Shown here: piece after piece, positions 10,852-22,606 of the stretch
How positions within the stretch are numbered: position 1 is the first letter of the stretch
How the letters are laid out: every line of letters begins with the position of its first letter
From: Euphorbia lathyris
Taxonomy: Eukaryota > Streptophyta > Magnoliopsida > Malpighiales > Euphorbiaceae
Assembly: GCF_963576675.1 (NCBI RefSeq)
Contig: NC_088912.1
Span: 56,134,395 to 56,198,394 of the forward strand
Reading direction: 5' to 3'
DNA length: 64,000 bases
Program-made: the position numbers and the translations under genes
The notes under the pieces: model-generated
Database searches by the model: none
What the model was told of the DNA's origin: nothing
The model's input: the letters and a program-made list of their open reading frames with translations, nothing else

Positions 10852-11739
10852 TGTTGCCCGGCTAACCAGCTTCGGTACCTAAGTCAGTTTGAGAGAAGAC
10901 TTGTGGATGAACACAACAGTAAGTCAAAGCTAAGATATAAGCTTAATGAATGAATTAAGTACTGTATCTTGAGTTATACTTACTCTATTTATATTGTGAT
11001 CGAGTTGTGAAAGACAATTATAAATTTAAAAGTTGGACATGTTACATGTCACCTGTTGATAGGTGGGTGTGCGCTCGTATATCGTTTAATATCCTTTAAG
11101 CCCACTATGTTCGTGATTCACGGGATCATGTGTGATTACTATAACGGGTGGATCATTGACGGGGTCTTTTGAGACTTTCTGAGCTTAAGGCCTTCAAGAC
11201 GGAGTTGTATTGTGTAGTTTTGTTGTGGTGATACCACATGTTCTCTTTTTACGAGTGATGGTTCGGGTTCCATAAATGCCATATGGCGAGTTTATATTCG
11301 CTTGATATTAGATGTCCCCTGGGTCTAATTTATCGTTATTTAGGATGAGAAAGCATCGACTTCGAGAAGCATTGTACTTTGTTGATTCCAGATAAGTTGA
11401 AGGAGGGGAATTGATCTTGATAATTTTTGGGGTTTTCGAGAAATGAGGGAGTGATAAGGAAGTTATGCGGGCTCCTGGCGGTTCATTTCCGCATTGTTTG
11501 GTCTGCTCATAAATGTAGCTATCAAATCATATTTTTCTATGTTTTGCACATATTTTGAGGGGGCTGTTAGGAGTAGTTAATGCTCTTTGATCATTACTTA
11601 TTAGTAATGATGATGCCCGCCGTTTTGCTTGCTTTCCTAAACAGTATAAAATGAGGAAGGTGTTTGGTGAGTTTCTTTCACTCCATGTTCATCTTCTCTG
11701 CTTTTTTGTACTTCTTGTACTTCTTGTTCTTCTTCTTGA
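10852..11739. other. probable LTR / upstream region of the antisense ORF
   Basis: The sequence turns more GC-rich at 10852 with TGTTGCCCGGCTAACC, a plausible LTR edge. A TATA box (GTATAAAATGAGG, about 11645) lies roughly 540 bp before the ATG of the coiled-coil ORF, on its strand. This fits the 3' LTR region of the minus-strand Tat element acting also as leader for the antisense ORF, but neither LTR end is proved and no second LTR copy is in the window. Confidence 0.35.
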
Positions 11740-12137
11740 CTATTTCATGGCACAATATCTATTTGGGTCCTCAAATTAAAGCTTGAAAATCAATTAGGAT
11801 CTTAAACTATCAAAATCATCAATCAGGTCTCTAAACTAAGTAAAAATCATCAATTCAGCCCCTATTCTAAACAAAAATCATTTAATTACGTCCTCATCGA
11901 AAATCATTATATTGAAGAGTTTCAGACTCTCTTTCCCAAATCCATTTTGAGCCAAAACAAAGATCATTACAGTCAATATCAAATAGTCACAATTTCTAAT
12001 TTTAGGATAACATAAGGACTCAATTGATGATTTTTGCTTAGTTCAGGGACTTAATTGACGATTTTGATAGTTTAAGGTCCTAATTGACTTTGAAGTGTTA
12101 GTTTAGGGGTTAAAATGAGTATTATACCCTATTTCAT
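11740..12137. mobile_element. Mutator-type MITE with 9-bp TSD
   Basis: The body is 11749-12128 (380 bp), starting GGCACAATATCTATTTGGGT and ending in its diverged complement (ATGAGTATTATACC). The arms share repeated 'caattaggtccttaaactatc' type blocks over more than 100 bp. Flanks 11740-11748 and 12129-12137 are both CTATTTCAT. It lies in the leader of the antisense ORF. Confidence 0.85.
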
Positions 12138-12192
12138 TTTAAGAGTAAGTAATTTTGTTGTTTTTTTCTTTTCCAGTTCTTCTTTTCTGGTT

Positions 12193-14387
12193 ATGGCTCT
12201 TAAGAAACAGAACCTTAATATGCCTTCTAAGGCTAATAAAGCTGCTCGAAATAAGGTGGCTGGTAAGGGATATAAAACTTATCCTCGGGCTAAGGAGCAG
12301 CCTTCAATATTGATTGTAGAAAGATTACAGTCATTTCTTGATGATCATCCTGATTTACAGAGGATGGATGTGTGTGTCCCATGTCCTCTTCTTACCGGGT
12401 GAACACTAGTCATCATGGTTCTTTAGGTATTTATACCCAACATGTTGAGTTAGGGCAACGATTTCTTCTTATGGGCAACATTTTGGACATTTTGAGGGAA
12501 TTTTCACTTTGTCCTTCCTAGATTTCTCTCAATTCTTGGGTGGAAATTTTGGCCTTTGCGAAGATGCCCATGATATGGGCATGGAACTAAATAGGTCCAT
12601 CTTTCGCCGTTTTTGGAGGCCCAAACTAAGGACCGTAGATGAACTTATCATTTGGGATTTGCATAGTGCGGACCATTTTCTTGTCCAATAAGAAAGATAG
12701 CTTTAAAGGCATCAAGATGAAGTGGTTTTGGTTTGTCCCAATAAGGATGATGCAGGTAGTCCTTATTCTGATGGTTTCCTATTCTGTGTGGATTGGAATC
12801 TGGCTCCTAAAGATCTTAGCGGATGAAAAGAAGAAAGGTTGTGGTTCAGCTTATTGAGTTTAATCTCAAATGGGAGTGTGCAGGCATGATTGAGATGCTT
12901 AGGAGTGATATATCGTGCGTCATGAGGGCTCGGACAGAGTGCTTTATACCATGGGCACGATTGAGTATGTTGATATTCTTCAAGGTGAATTTCCTATTTT
13001 TGATTCCTTTGTTGTATTGTAGGTTTTTTTCATCTCTAACTCGGCTATCTATGTCCCATGTGAATCAATGAACCATTATAATTACATTTTACCTATTGAT
13101 GGCATCAGCTACTGAAAAGACTCCTTCTAGCTTCTCTGCGCCGTTTTGAATCATTAATTTCTTAATGATTTCAAAACTCTTAAAAGGACATCGCTTCACA
13201 TGCCTTACTTTCCCCCATTTTAACCTAGAAAAAGCTTTCAACTTCATCCCTTCTCCGCTGTTGTCGATCAATCTGTAAGTTTCCTCCTTCTTCTTTTGAA
13301 TTTGATTTTCATGCCTTATTGTTTAATACTTTTCTGACTTGTTTGATCCCTTATTTTCCTGAATTTTGTAGCTTTGGAACAAACTATTTGGTGAAGATGA
13401 TTGTAGAAGATATCTCTCATCTTTCAGTAATGCCACAAGATGCAGAATACTTTGAACAACTTAGTGTCCTTTCTGCTTGTCAAGAAGTTCTCAAACGGAA
13501 AGCTGCAGTAAGCATCTTTTGTTTTTTCCCTTCAGTGATTGACTTAAGTTTATTTAATGAACCCCTCTCTCTCCTTTTTTTTCTCAAAACAAGATCAAGC
13601 TGCCACCACCATTCTGGTAGAGCAATATCGGTCAACTGCTGAGAAGTATAATGAACAACACTAAGAGCTGCAAAAATAGATCATGCTAAACAAATAGCAA
13701 TCTGCCAGTCTAGCTTCTTTGAAAAAAGAACTAGCCGAAGCCAAAAAAGAGGGTGAGAGAGAGAGAACCGAAAAGGTTGCTGCTCAAAAAAGAGAAAAAA
13801 TTGCTCTCTAAAAGGCCAAAGATGTAGATGACCTTAACAAGGTTATTTTAGAAAGGGACGAGACCATTCGAAGACAGCTTTATACCCTCCAAAATCTTCA
13901 AGCTAGCTATAACCAACTGGAAAGTCAAAAAACTATTGATCAAGACAAGATTACCCAGTTCTCAATTGACCTGAACCTTCTTCACGAGAAGTGTGGAAGT
14001 CTTGAAATCCTACTGGCCAAGGCTCATGAAGAAGCAGATGCTGAAAAAGGCCGAACTGATCTTTTGAGAAAAGGCATAAAAATTGCTCAAGAATCTAATT
14101 CAGCTCTTCGCGTTAAAATTGAAGTACTCAAAGAAGATCAGTTTTTAAACGTCGCTCTTTTTGCTTGTACCATTTCTGAACTTAATGAAGAGATGCAGAG
14201 AAAAATTAAGCAAGCAAGAGACTTAGGACTTAGCCGTTCTATGAAGTTTAGAGTTCTGTTCCTTCATCTTCTTCCGGAAAAACATCCTAAAACGGATTTT
14301 GACTTTTGGGTAAGTGTGTTCCCCCTAGAAGATAATGAGGATGTGCCTGAAGCTCCTCTTCCAGGGACATTCTCGAATCCTTTATGA
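12193..14387 (+). pseudogene. decayed antisense ORF of a Tat-type element (coiled coil)
   Basis: ATG at 12193 opens a basic, Lys-rich frame (MALKKQNLNMPSKANKAARN) that stops at 12402. Similar protein-like fragments follow in shifted frames (GGNFGLCEDAHDMGMELNRS at about 12548; FGTNYLVKMIVEDISHLSVM at about 13371). A GTAAGC donor at 13508 and an AG acceptor at about 13592 look like a real intron. From about 13593 to 14387 one frame encodes a long Lys/Glu-rich coiled coil, broken only by three stops, and ends DFDFWVSVFPLEDNEDVPEA. It lies just beyond the 3' end of the minus-strand Tat pol and on the opposite strand. That is the position of antisense ORFs known from Tat/Grande-type elements (gene23). 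Function unknown. Assignment to the element is inferred from position and orientation; a captured host gene is the alternative. Confidence 0.5.
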
Positions 14388-14689
14388 CTTTGTAATACTT
14401 TTTATTGTATTACTTTACTTAGATGCCTGAATTTTCATTTAATTTTATGATCTTTAATCAGAATGTGTTTTTGCTTAATGATTGTAGCTAGAACCCTTTT
14501 AGCATGCATAGGATTAGCTTTAATTTAATCAATAAGAAATTCCAATCATAGATGTTAAACTTGATAGAAAAGCATGCTTCATTGAATCATATTCGACTAC
14601 TTGAAAAAGTAGGATTTTACAATGTTGATTGAGTTTACATAATGAAAAGAATTAACAAAGCATGAATCAAATTATCTTTGTGATAGGTT
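14388..14689. other. spacer between antisense ORF and Tat pol
   Basis: About 300 bp of AT-rich noncoding sequence between two convergent frames. It presumably contains the shared 3' untranslated ends. Confidence 0.4.
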
Positions 14690-16810
14690 TACTGATAAAA
14701 CTTCCTTAATGCGACCGCAATCCATGTTCTAGGAATAGGCTTTCCATTCAATTCTCGAAGTCTATACTGTGAGTGCCTACACATTCTTCTATCTGGAACG
14801 GGCCTTCTCAATTCCTTCCCAGCTTTCCTTTGTCTTGCCTAGATTGCAAAGCCTCGGCATTCCTCATAACCAAATCTCCTTGAAAGAATTGCCTGGGTCA
14901 AACCCGTTTATCATGGGTTGCCTTGATTCTCTGCTGTTTTAATAGCTGCTTGTTCCCTTTGTTCCTCAAAGTAATCCAGCTTCTGCCTTATTCTTTCTTC
15001 ATTGTCTTCTAACGAATGGTAAGTTGCCCCTGGGCTTAAACTTCCAATTTTGACTGGAATGAAGGCTTCAACTCCATATGTTAAAGAGAAAGGTGTTTCT
15101 CCCATGGCTGCCCATGGGGTCGTTCTATATGCCTATAAGACATGTTGTAACTTGTCCACCCACGAACCTTTTGCCTTGCCCAATTTCTTTTTTAACCCTT
15201 GGACAATAGTTCGGTTCGTTACCCCAGTCATCCTATTGCTTTGTGGATGTGCCACCTAAGTGAACCGATGCTTGATATGTAGGGAATTGCGAAAATCTCG
15301 GAACGCCTTGCAATCGAACTGTTTCCCATTGTCTGTTATAATGGTATGTGGTACCTCGAACCTCCAAAAAATCATCTTTTCTACAAAGGCTATAATTTGA
15401 GCCGAAGTAATGGAAGCACTACCTCAGCTTCCACCCATTTAGTGAAATGGCCCACGACAACTACCAAGAATTTCTTCTGGCCTTTAGCTGTTGGGAAAGC
15501 TCCAACACTATCAATTCCCCACGTTGCAAAGGGCTAAGTTGGCTGGATTACTCTCATGGCTAAAGCTGGCGATTGGATAATTGGTGTAAATTATTGACAT
15601 TGTATACAATTTTTGACCAACTTTGCCGCATCCGAAGCCATCTGAGGCCAGTAGAAGCCTTGTAGCTGTGCTTTTTTTGCCAAAGCATCCATACCTTCAT
15701 GTGCACCACAAATTCCCTCATGGATCTCCTACAAAATCAGTTTTCCTTCATCAAAGCCTATGCATTTTAACCATGGCCGATCAAATGACCTTCAGTATAA
15801 AATGCCTTCAATGACCGAATATCTCCCAAACTTCCTCTGGATTTTTACACTCTCAACCTTATCTTCGGGCAAGGCACCTGTGACAAGATACGTAAGAATA
15901 GGATAAAACCACTCAGAAGATTCATCAATTGCCATTACTTCAATTTGATCAATGCTTGGTGAAAGAATCTGCTCAATTCGGCAAGCACAATTCTTTGACC
16001 CATCTGGAGCCGAAGCTAGCTTAGCCGAATAATCTGCTTCTGCATTTTCTTCTATTGGAATTCGTTGGACCTCCCAGCTTCGGCTTTCAGCTTTGCCTTC
16101 CTGCAACAAATCCTTTACTAATGCCAAATATTTTTTCATTGAATCGGTACGAGTTTCAAAGTTTTCAGTCAACTGGCAAACTACCAATTGTGAATCACTT
16201 TTCAAAACTGCCATGTCAGGCTTGATAATATTCAAAATTCACAGCCCGTGCAACAAAGCTTCATATTCGGCTACATTGTTGGAAGCTGTAAAGCCCAATG
16301 ATGCTGCATACCGAAGCCTTATCCTTTAAGAACCTTGCACGAAGACTCCAATTCTAGCTCCATCTTTATTAGAACTTCCATCTACAAAAATCTCCCAGAC
16401 CCTTGATATACTAGATACCAAGGTTGTATCCTCCGAAATTTCAATCAAAAAATCGGCTAAAGCTTGAGCTTTGAATGCTTTCCTTGGCTCATACCTGATG
16501 TCAAACTTAGTGAGTTTTAAAGCCCACTCTACAATCCTTCCTGAAGCCTCAGGCCTCTGTAAAACCTTTCGAAGCAGCATATCCATTCGTACCACTATTG
16601 AATGGCTTTGAAAATAATGTATGAGCTTTTGAGCCGTAAATACCACTCTATACGCTAGGTTTTCCAACTTTGGATACCGAATCTCAACAGATCTCAACAC
16701 CCTACTTACGTAGTAAACTAGAAATTGTTCCGAACCTTCTTCCTGGACCAAAACCGTACCTACCGATTCCTTCGAAACACTAATATACAAGTACAAAGTT
16801 TCTCCTAGAA
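14690..16810 (-). pseudogene. Tat-lineage Ty3/gypsy pol remnant (RNase H, second RNase H, integrase)
   Basis: On the minus strand from 16810, a Ty3-type RNase H (GETLYLYISVSKESVGTVLV) is followed by a second, archaeal-type RNase H (WEIFVDGSSNKDGARIGVFV, then NNVAEYEALLHGL and SDSQLVVCQL). Two RNase H domains are diagnostic of the Tat/Ogre lineage. Integrase follows: a zinc-binding region near 15640, the first Asp in TWGIDSVGAFP, the second in ITDNGKQF (about 15320), and a C-terminal region to about 14690 (ETPFSLTYGVEAFIPVKIG). The catalytic Glu appears lost: the codon at 15222-15224 reads Gly on the minus strand. Several in-frame stops occur. Reverse transcriptase and everything before it are cut off where the opposite-strand chromovirus begins near 16810. 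Confidence 0.88.
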
Positions 16811-19077
16811 GACCAGTTGTATGCCAAGTTCTCAAAATGTGAATTCTAGTTGGATAGTGTCGCATTCTTAGGGTATGTGGTATCCAAAGATGGGGTGAGT
16901 GTTGATCAGAAGAAGGTTGATGTTGTTCTTCATTGGCCAAGGCCTAGTTCAGTGTCGGAGATTCGAAGTTTTCTTGGGTTAGCGGGTTACTATCGACGTT
17001 TTGTGCAAGACTTTTCTCGAATAGCTTCTCCTTTAACCAAGTTAACCCAGAAAAATATGAAGTTTCAGTGGTCAGAAGCGTGTGAGAAGAGTTTTGAAGA
17101 ATTGAAAGTTCATTTGACTTCAGCACCAGTGTTAACCCTTCCATCTGGATCAGGGGGCTACACAGTGTTTTGTGATGCTTCAAGGGTTGGTCTGGTTGTG
17201 TATTGATGCAACATGGTCATGTGATTGCATATGCTTCTCCCCAATTAAATCAGCACGAACAGAATTATCTAACTCACGATTTGGAAATGGTAGCAGTGAT
17301 CTTTGGCCTAAAGATATGGAGACATTACTTGTATGGGGAGACATTTGAGATTTTCACTGACCATAAAAGTCTCAAATACATCTTTGATCAGCGTGATTTG
17401 AATTTGAGGAAGAAAAGATGGGTGGAGTTTCTCAAGGATTATGATTGCACAATTCAGTACCATCCGGGAAAAGCAAACATTGTAGCAAATGCTTTAAGTA
17501 GGAAATCTCTGGGTAGCTTGGCGCATCTTTCTATAGTGAGGAGACCTTTGATTGGTGACATTCATGAATTGATTAATAAAGGAGTAGAATTTGAGACAAC
17601 ATCTGAAGCGTTGGTAGCTCATTTTCGTGTTAGACTTATTCTACTAGATAGAATCAAGGTAGCCCAACAGGAAGATCCTTGATTGTGTAAAGTTAGGGAT
17701 GATGTTTGTCAGGGTAAGGTTCAAGGCTTCTTGATTGGTGATGATGGAGTTCTTCATTATGGGACTAGACTGTGTGTTCCTGATGTTGATGATTTAAAAA
17801 GGGAAATTTTGGAGGAAGCACATCGTTCGGCTTATACAGTTCATCCTGGCTCCACTAAGATGTATAGAGATTTAAGGGAATTGTACTGGTGGAATGGAAT
17901 AAAGAGAGATGTTGCAGATTTTGTTGCTAAATGCCTTACTTGTCAGCAAGTCAAGGCAGAGCATCAGAGACCATCTGGGTTGCTCCAACCATTACCCATT
18001 CCTGAGTGGAAGTGGGAGAATATTTTGATGGACTTCATGGTGGGATTGCCTCGTACTAGGGGAGGGTATGATTCAATTTGGGTGATAGTCGATTGTTTAA
18101 CTAAGTCAGCTCATTTTCTTCCTATAAAGATAACTTATGATTTCTCTAAGCTTGCTCAGTTATACATCGATGAGATTGTTAGACTTCATGGAGTTCCAGT
18201 CTCTATTGTGTCGGATCGTGGTACTCAATTCACTTCTCGGTTCTGGAAGAAATTTCAAGAAGCACTAGGTACAAGACTTCAGTTTAGCACAACTTTTCAT
18301 CCTTAAACAGACGGGCAGTCAGAGAGGACTATTCAGATTTTAGAGGATATGCTTTGAGCTTGTATCTTTGATTTTGGTCAGAATTGGGATCACCATTTAC
18401 CTTTGGTGGAGTTTGCATATAACAATAGCTACCAAGCTAGCATTGAGATGGCACCTTATGAAGCTTTGTATGGTCGTAAGTGTGGATTGCCAATTTGTTG
18501 GGATGAGGTTGGAGAAAGGAGACTCACTAGACCCGAATTGATACAGTTAACTTCAGAGAAATTTTGTACTATCCGTGAGAGACTCTTGACAGCTCAAAGT
18601 AGGCAAAAGAGTTATGTTGACCCAAGGTACAAGAATGCAGAATTTCAGATTGGCGATCATGTGTTTCTGAAGGTCTCTCCGATGAAAGGAATCATGCGGT
18701 TTGGCAAGAAAGGAAAATTAAGTCCGTGTTATGTGGGTCCGTTCGAGATTCTTGAAAGGATTGGTGCAGTTGCATATCGGTTAGCTCTTCCACCTGATTT
18801 CTCTAAGGTTCACCTTTTATTCCATATATCGATGCTTAGGAAATATATTCTAGATGTTTCCCATGTTTTGCAACCTCAAACTATACAAGTCAGAGATGAT
18901 TTGTACTATGAAGAGGAACCTATTGGCATATTAGACAGTCAAGTTCGGAAGTTGTGTTCAAAAGAAATTCCTTTAGTTAAAGTTCTTTGGCAAAACCACT
19001 CTAGTAGTGAAGCCACTTGGGAGATTGAATCTGAAATGCGAAACAGATATCCTCATTTATTTGATATTCTAGGTTAG
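16811..19077 (+). pseudogene. chromovirus (Tekay-like) pol remnant: RT end, RNase H, integrase, chromodomain
   Basis: The plus strand opens inside reverse transcriptase (DQLYAKFSKCEF, then VAFLGYVVSKDG and SEIRSFLGLAGYYRRFVQD). RNase H begins with [12 protein letters not shown]; a one-base loss near 17190 shifts the frame, which resumes as [18 protein letters not shown]. Integrase has an HHCC-type finger (HRSAYTVHPGSTKMYRDLRE through KCLTCQQVK), then Asp in LMDFMVGLP, Asp in IVSDRGTQF, and Glu in the QSERTIQ region. A C-terminal chromodomain follows (EEEPIGILDSQVRKL, VKVLWQNHSSSEATWEIESE), which places it in the chromovirus branch. Stops at about 16846, 17680, 18304 and 18356 fit single C-to-T or G-to-A changes at Trp, Gln or Arg codons. 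The 5' side is cut by the minus-strand Tat fragment. Confidence 0.93.
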
Positions 19078-21093
19078 TGTCCTTGTAGTTAAAGTTTTAT
19101 TTTGTCTTTAAATAATTGATATTTCAAATAGTATATATTTTTGTGTCCTTTTAAAATCCTAAATGTAATTCCACCATTACCCCTCCTCAAAACCTACATA
19201 CATATATAATTTTAGAAGGAAAAGCCGACGCCCCCTTTGTTGTTCTAACTAGCCTCTGAAATTCATTTCCTGCTTTCTTGAAGAACTGAATCAGAATTGA
19301 TTGGACTCCATTCTTTTATTAAAAATACAAGTAAGTTTTCATAGATTTTAATTTATTTAATTTATTGTAGAGACATCATCATTACCTCTATTCATATTTT
19401 GATGATTACCACTTTCAACCTATTATATTCTTGTTCCATCTTTTCCCACTAGCTTTATTTGTTCACCTGATACAAACCAAACTCTACTAAACTATTATTT
19501 TTATCTTTGTTCTCTACACCGCTTTCTTATTCCAATATTATATTGTTATATAAATCTATTTGTTAACCTTGTTTACTTTTTTTTGTTATAGAATTTTTGC
19601 TTTAATCTAAAATTTTAAGTAAATCGTATGAATTTTATAGATTTTATATTGTTTTTAGTTTTCTGAGTTTCGCAAATCTTGTTATTTTTTTTAGTCTAAT
19701 TTTGTTCATCAACTATTTACAAAATACATATTTCTTTACAATTATATTTTTTTTTTCTGATAATTTGTAAAATGTTCTATTATAGTCCCCCTAAAGTGAT
19801 AATTATCCCCGTTAGTTTAGATATGATTAAGATTAGTTTACTCATTCTCCCTTGTTATTGAACCGATAGGAAATTCTGATATTCATCTTGTTGATTGAGA
19901 GACGAGTTATTCGGTACTTGCTTCTGTTTAAGTTCTAGGTGAGTGGTAATTATAGTACACGACCCTATTTGATTGAAATATCAGACTGAAAAACTGTTTA
20001 TTGAAAATTAGCATTTGACTGTATATTTTCTTCCATAAAAACGTATATCTTGAACCTTATGTTTACTAAACATCCTTAGTATTAGAGCGTATATTCTGGG
20101 AAGAGGCCTTTATATTTAATTTGTTTTATTATCAGTTACAATGAAATTATTAAAATTTGATTTGATATAATTTGTACTTTCTGATACGCGATTTATCGCA
20201 GTTATTACTTTTATTTTAGAAATCTGATAATTCGTTCAATCAGTTATGATTTTCTGATTTATATATGTATACTACATGTTTTCAAACTGGTACAAGTGCT
20301 CAGTATATCTGTATCTATTATCTGGTCTCTCACCGATCTTCATAACATTAGGACTTTGCATTTGTCTTCGAGTCATGATGTCAGTTGTCAGTTTTGTCGT
20401 TAATTCTATCAACATTAGAATCATGCATAAGATCGGTGAAGGCAATTATCTGTTATCTGTATCTGTTACTGGTAGCGCGCTTACCATTTATTTGGCCTTG
20501 GTGGTGTGCAGTATCACCACTCTGTTACACTGTACCATGTGTTTTAAAGCTTTTGCCTTGTTTTCTGATTATTTTATCATTTGATATTTTTTGAAAGGCT
20601 TCAGTATTGTGTTTGACAATTGATTCCCGGTATTTTGAATTGATTATCTTATATTGACCCTTTAGTTTAACTGATTTTGAAAAGATTTTGAATTATAATT
20701 GTCATAATTTAAGAGTATCAGCCTGCCTACCTGTTCCTTTTCTGTTGTGTGCTATAGCTATTGCTCACTGAGGTTTTTGCTCGTATAGACGAAAATCTTA
20801 TACCACGTTGAATCTTTCTTTTTCAGATTAAGGTCCATGTTAGTGAGGTAACCCGTGGATTGATTTTGAAGGAGATTGATTAATAATTTAGTTTTGTTTT
20901 ATCTGTTGGAGACTTTTGTTTATTGAGGTTTAGACTTGCGCATTTGATCAGTTTAAGGATTATTAATGTAATTGAGACGAGTTGATATTCTGTTAGTTAA
21001 TTTTGGACTTTTCATTGGTTTAGAATTAAGGCTAGCATAGATTAAAGTTAACTTAATTTATGAACCGGTCATGGCCTGGGTTGGGTCGTGACA
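19078..21093 (+). mobile_element. chromovirus LTR (about 2 kb)
   Basis: AT-rich sequence follows the pol stop. It ends GGGTCGTGACA at 21093, directly before an iMet-type primer-binding site. The 5' edge is not exact; a short 3' untranslated part and purine tract must lie just after 19077. Frames such as 20276-20584 are noncoding LTR sequence. One LTR serves both the pol on its left and the gag on its right, so the arrangement is permuted. Confidence 0.7.
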
Positions 21094-21097
21094 AAGG

Positions 21098-21109
21098 TGG
21101 TATCAGAGA
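21098..21109 (+). other. iMet-tRNA primer-binding site
   Basis: TGGTATCAGAGA lies 4 nt after the LTR end; the plant initiator-Met site is TGGTATCAGAGC. One terminal mismatch. Confidence 0.85.
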
Positions 21110-21258
21110 CAGGTTTAGGTTCTTATAGACTTACGGTATAGGATTCACATGTTTTGTTCGTATTCCTTATTATGCATATCTATCTGGGTCTTCCTATTTA
21201 CTCATTTCTAATATCTCCTTTGCTAAAATGCTTAATTCTGCTGCATGGATAGGTAATC

Positions 21259-22606
21259 ATGCCTCCTAAAGGAAGAGGAAGAGGCAGGAATACGGTTAAT
21301 GTTAGTACTAAGAGTAGGGTGACCGTTGAGAATTCATCCCAACTTGATGGGGAGCTTCACACCCTATTGGAAGCTCCATCATCTGAACCAATATTGCAAC
21401 TAGTTGGAGGGTCATCTCAGCCTACTCGTATAGCTTCAACCTCTCAGCCTGCTCAAATATCTAACACTGATTTGGCTGCTGGATTACAATGAGTCTTTCA
21501 AGCAGTTGAAAGGCTAACAAATGTGGTAGGGGAAAACAGACAACAAAGAACTACAAGATCTGTTATACCTAATGATAGAGCTCAATTCCAAGATCTCAGT
21601 GACTTCTTAAGGTTACAACCTCCAAAGTTTTCGGGTGAGGATTCTGCAACAGATCCTATGGATTTTCTAGACGCTATGGACAGATGTTATGAGGTCTTGG
21701 GATGCACCAGTGCTAGGATATTATTGTTAGCAGGGAATCAGTTACAGGGAGTGACACGTAGTTGGTATCTTTCCAAGAGAGGGAATGGACTTGATAACAC
21801 TTTCCTTTGGCCATAATTTCGTGATTCTTTCTTGGAGAGGTTCCTTCCTCCTAGTGTTAAGGAGGCTAAAGCTTTAGAGTTTGAAGTGCTGAAGGAGGGT
21901 GGTATGACTGTGAGTGAATATGAAATGAAATTCACTCGACTTGCTCATTTTGGCGAACATCTTATTCCAACTGAGGAGAGGAAGGCAAGGAGGTTTGAGA
22001 GGGGACTTCGGGACAGACTGTTAGACCGAATTGCTCCTTTATAATTGTCTAGATTTGAGGAGGTGGTGGATCGATCCAAGCAGATGGAGATGTTTGATGA
22101 TCAGCGTAGAGCTCGTCAACAGAACAAACGTGCCCGATATGACAACCAGAGTGGTCAACGTAGTAGGGGAAGTAACTATTCAGTATCTCAGGGGTCTCAT
22201 TCCTTACCTGGTCAAGGAGGGCAATACTCCAAAAATAATCAGAGACATGGTTAGAGAGCTCAGTCCACTAGTACTCATAATAATCAAAGTTTCTCTAGAT
22301 CGTCATTCCCTACTTGTCAGCTTTGTGGTAAATTTCATGGTAACTCTCCATGCCATCGAGCAACCGGGGCTTGTTTTGGTTTGTGGACAGGTGGGGCATA
22401 GAAGAAAGGAATGCCCAAACAGTAACACCACACAAACCTAACTTTTAAGAATTGCTTAGTAAAAGTAGGGGAAAGGGAACTCTTAGTTGATCTTGTAGTA
22501 CTTGAAATGTTAGATTTTCATGTGATTTTGGGAATGGACTGGTTAGCCTCATATCATGCCTCTTTAGACTGTTATAGCAAGTCTGTAACTTTCAAAATTC
22601 CACAGA
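21259..22606 (+). pseudogene. chromovirus gag and broken protease
   Basis: The gag starts MPPKGRGRGRN, and the core reads DFLRLQPPKFSGEDSATDPM with EKF-type motifs, then MTVSEYEMKFTRLAHF. Basic and Gln-rich sequence leads to a CCHC knuckle (CQLCGKFHGNSPCHRATGAC), which a one-base insertion near 22375 puts out of frame. Stops interrupt at about 21490, 21815, 22042 and 22252. The protease is represented only by its C-terminal part (LLVDLVVLEMLDFHVILGMD WLASYHASLD). The segment that should hold the catalytic DTG is missing between about 22440 and 22445. At 22606 sequence identity switches to Athila. It is therefore a non-functional 5' fragment. Confidence 0.9.

Noticed and set aside
13089..13271. 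Minus-strand frame of 60 codons with Lys-rich sequence
   Set aside because: Lies within the decayed plus-strand ORF; no family features and no splice context.
20276..20594. Hydrophobic frames in the chromovirus LTR
   Set aside because: They lie wholly inside an LTR; membrane-like composition comes from T-rich DNA.
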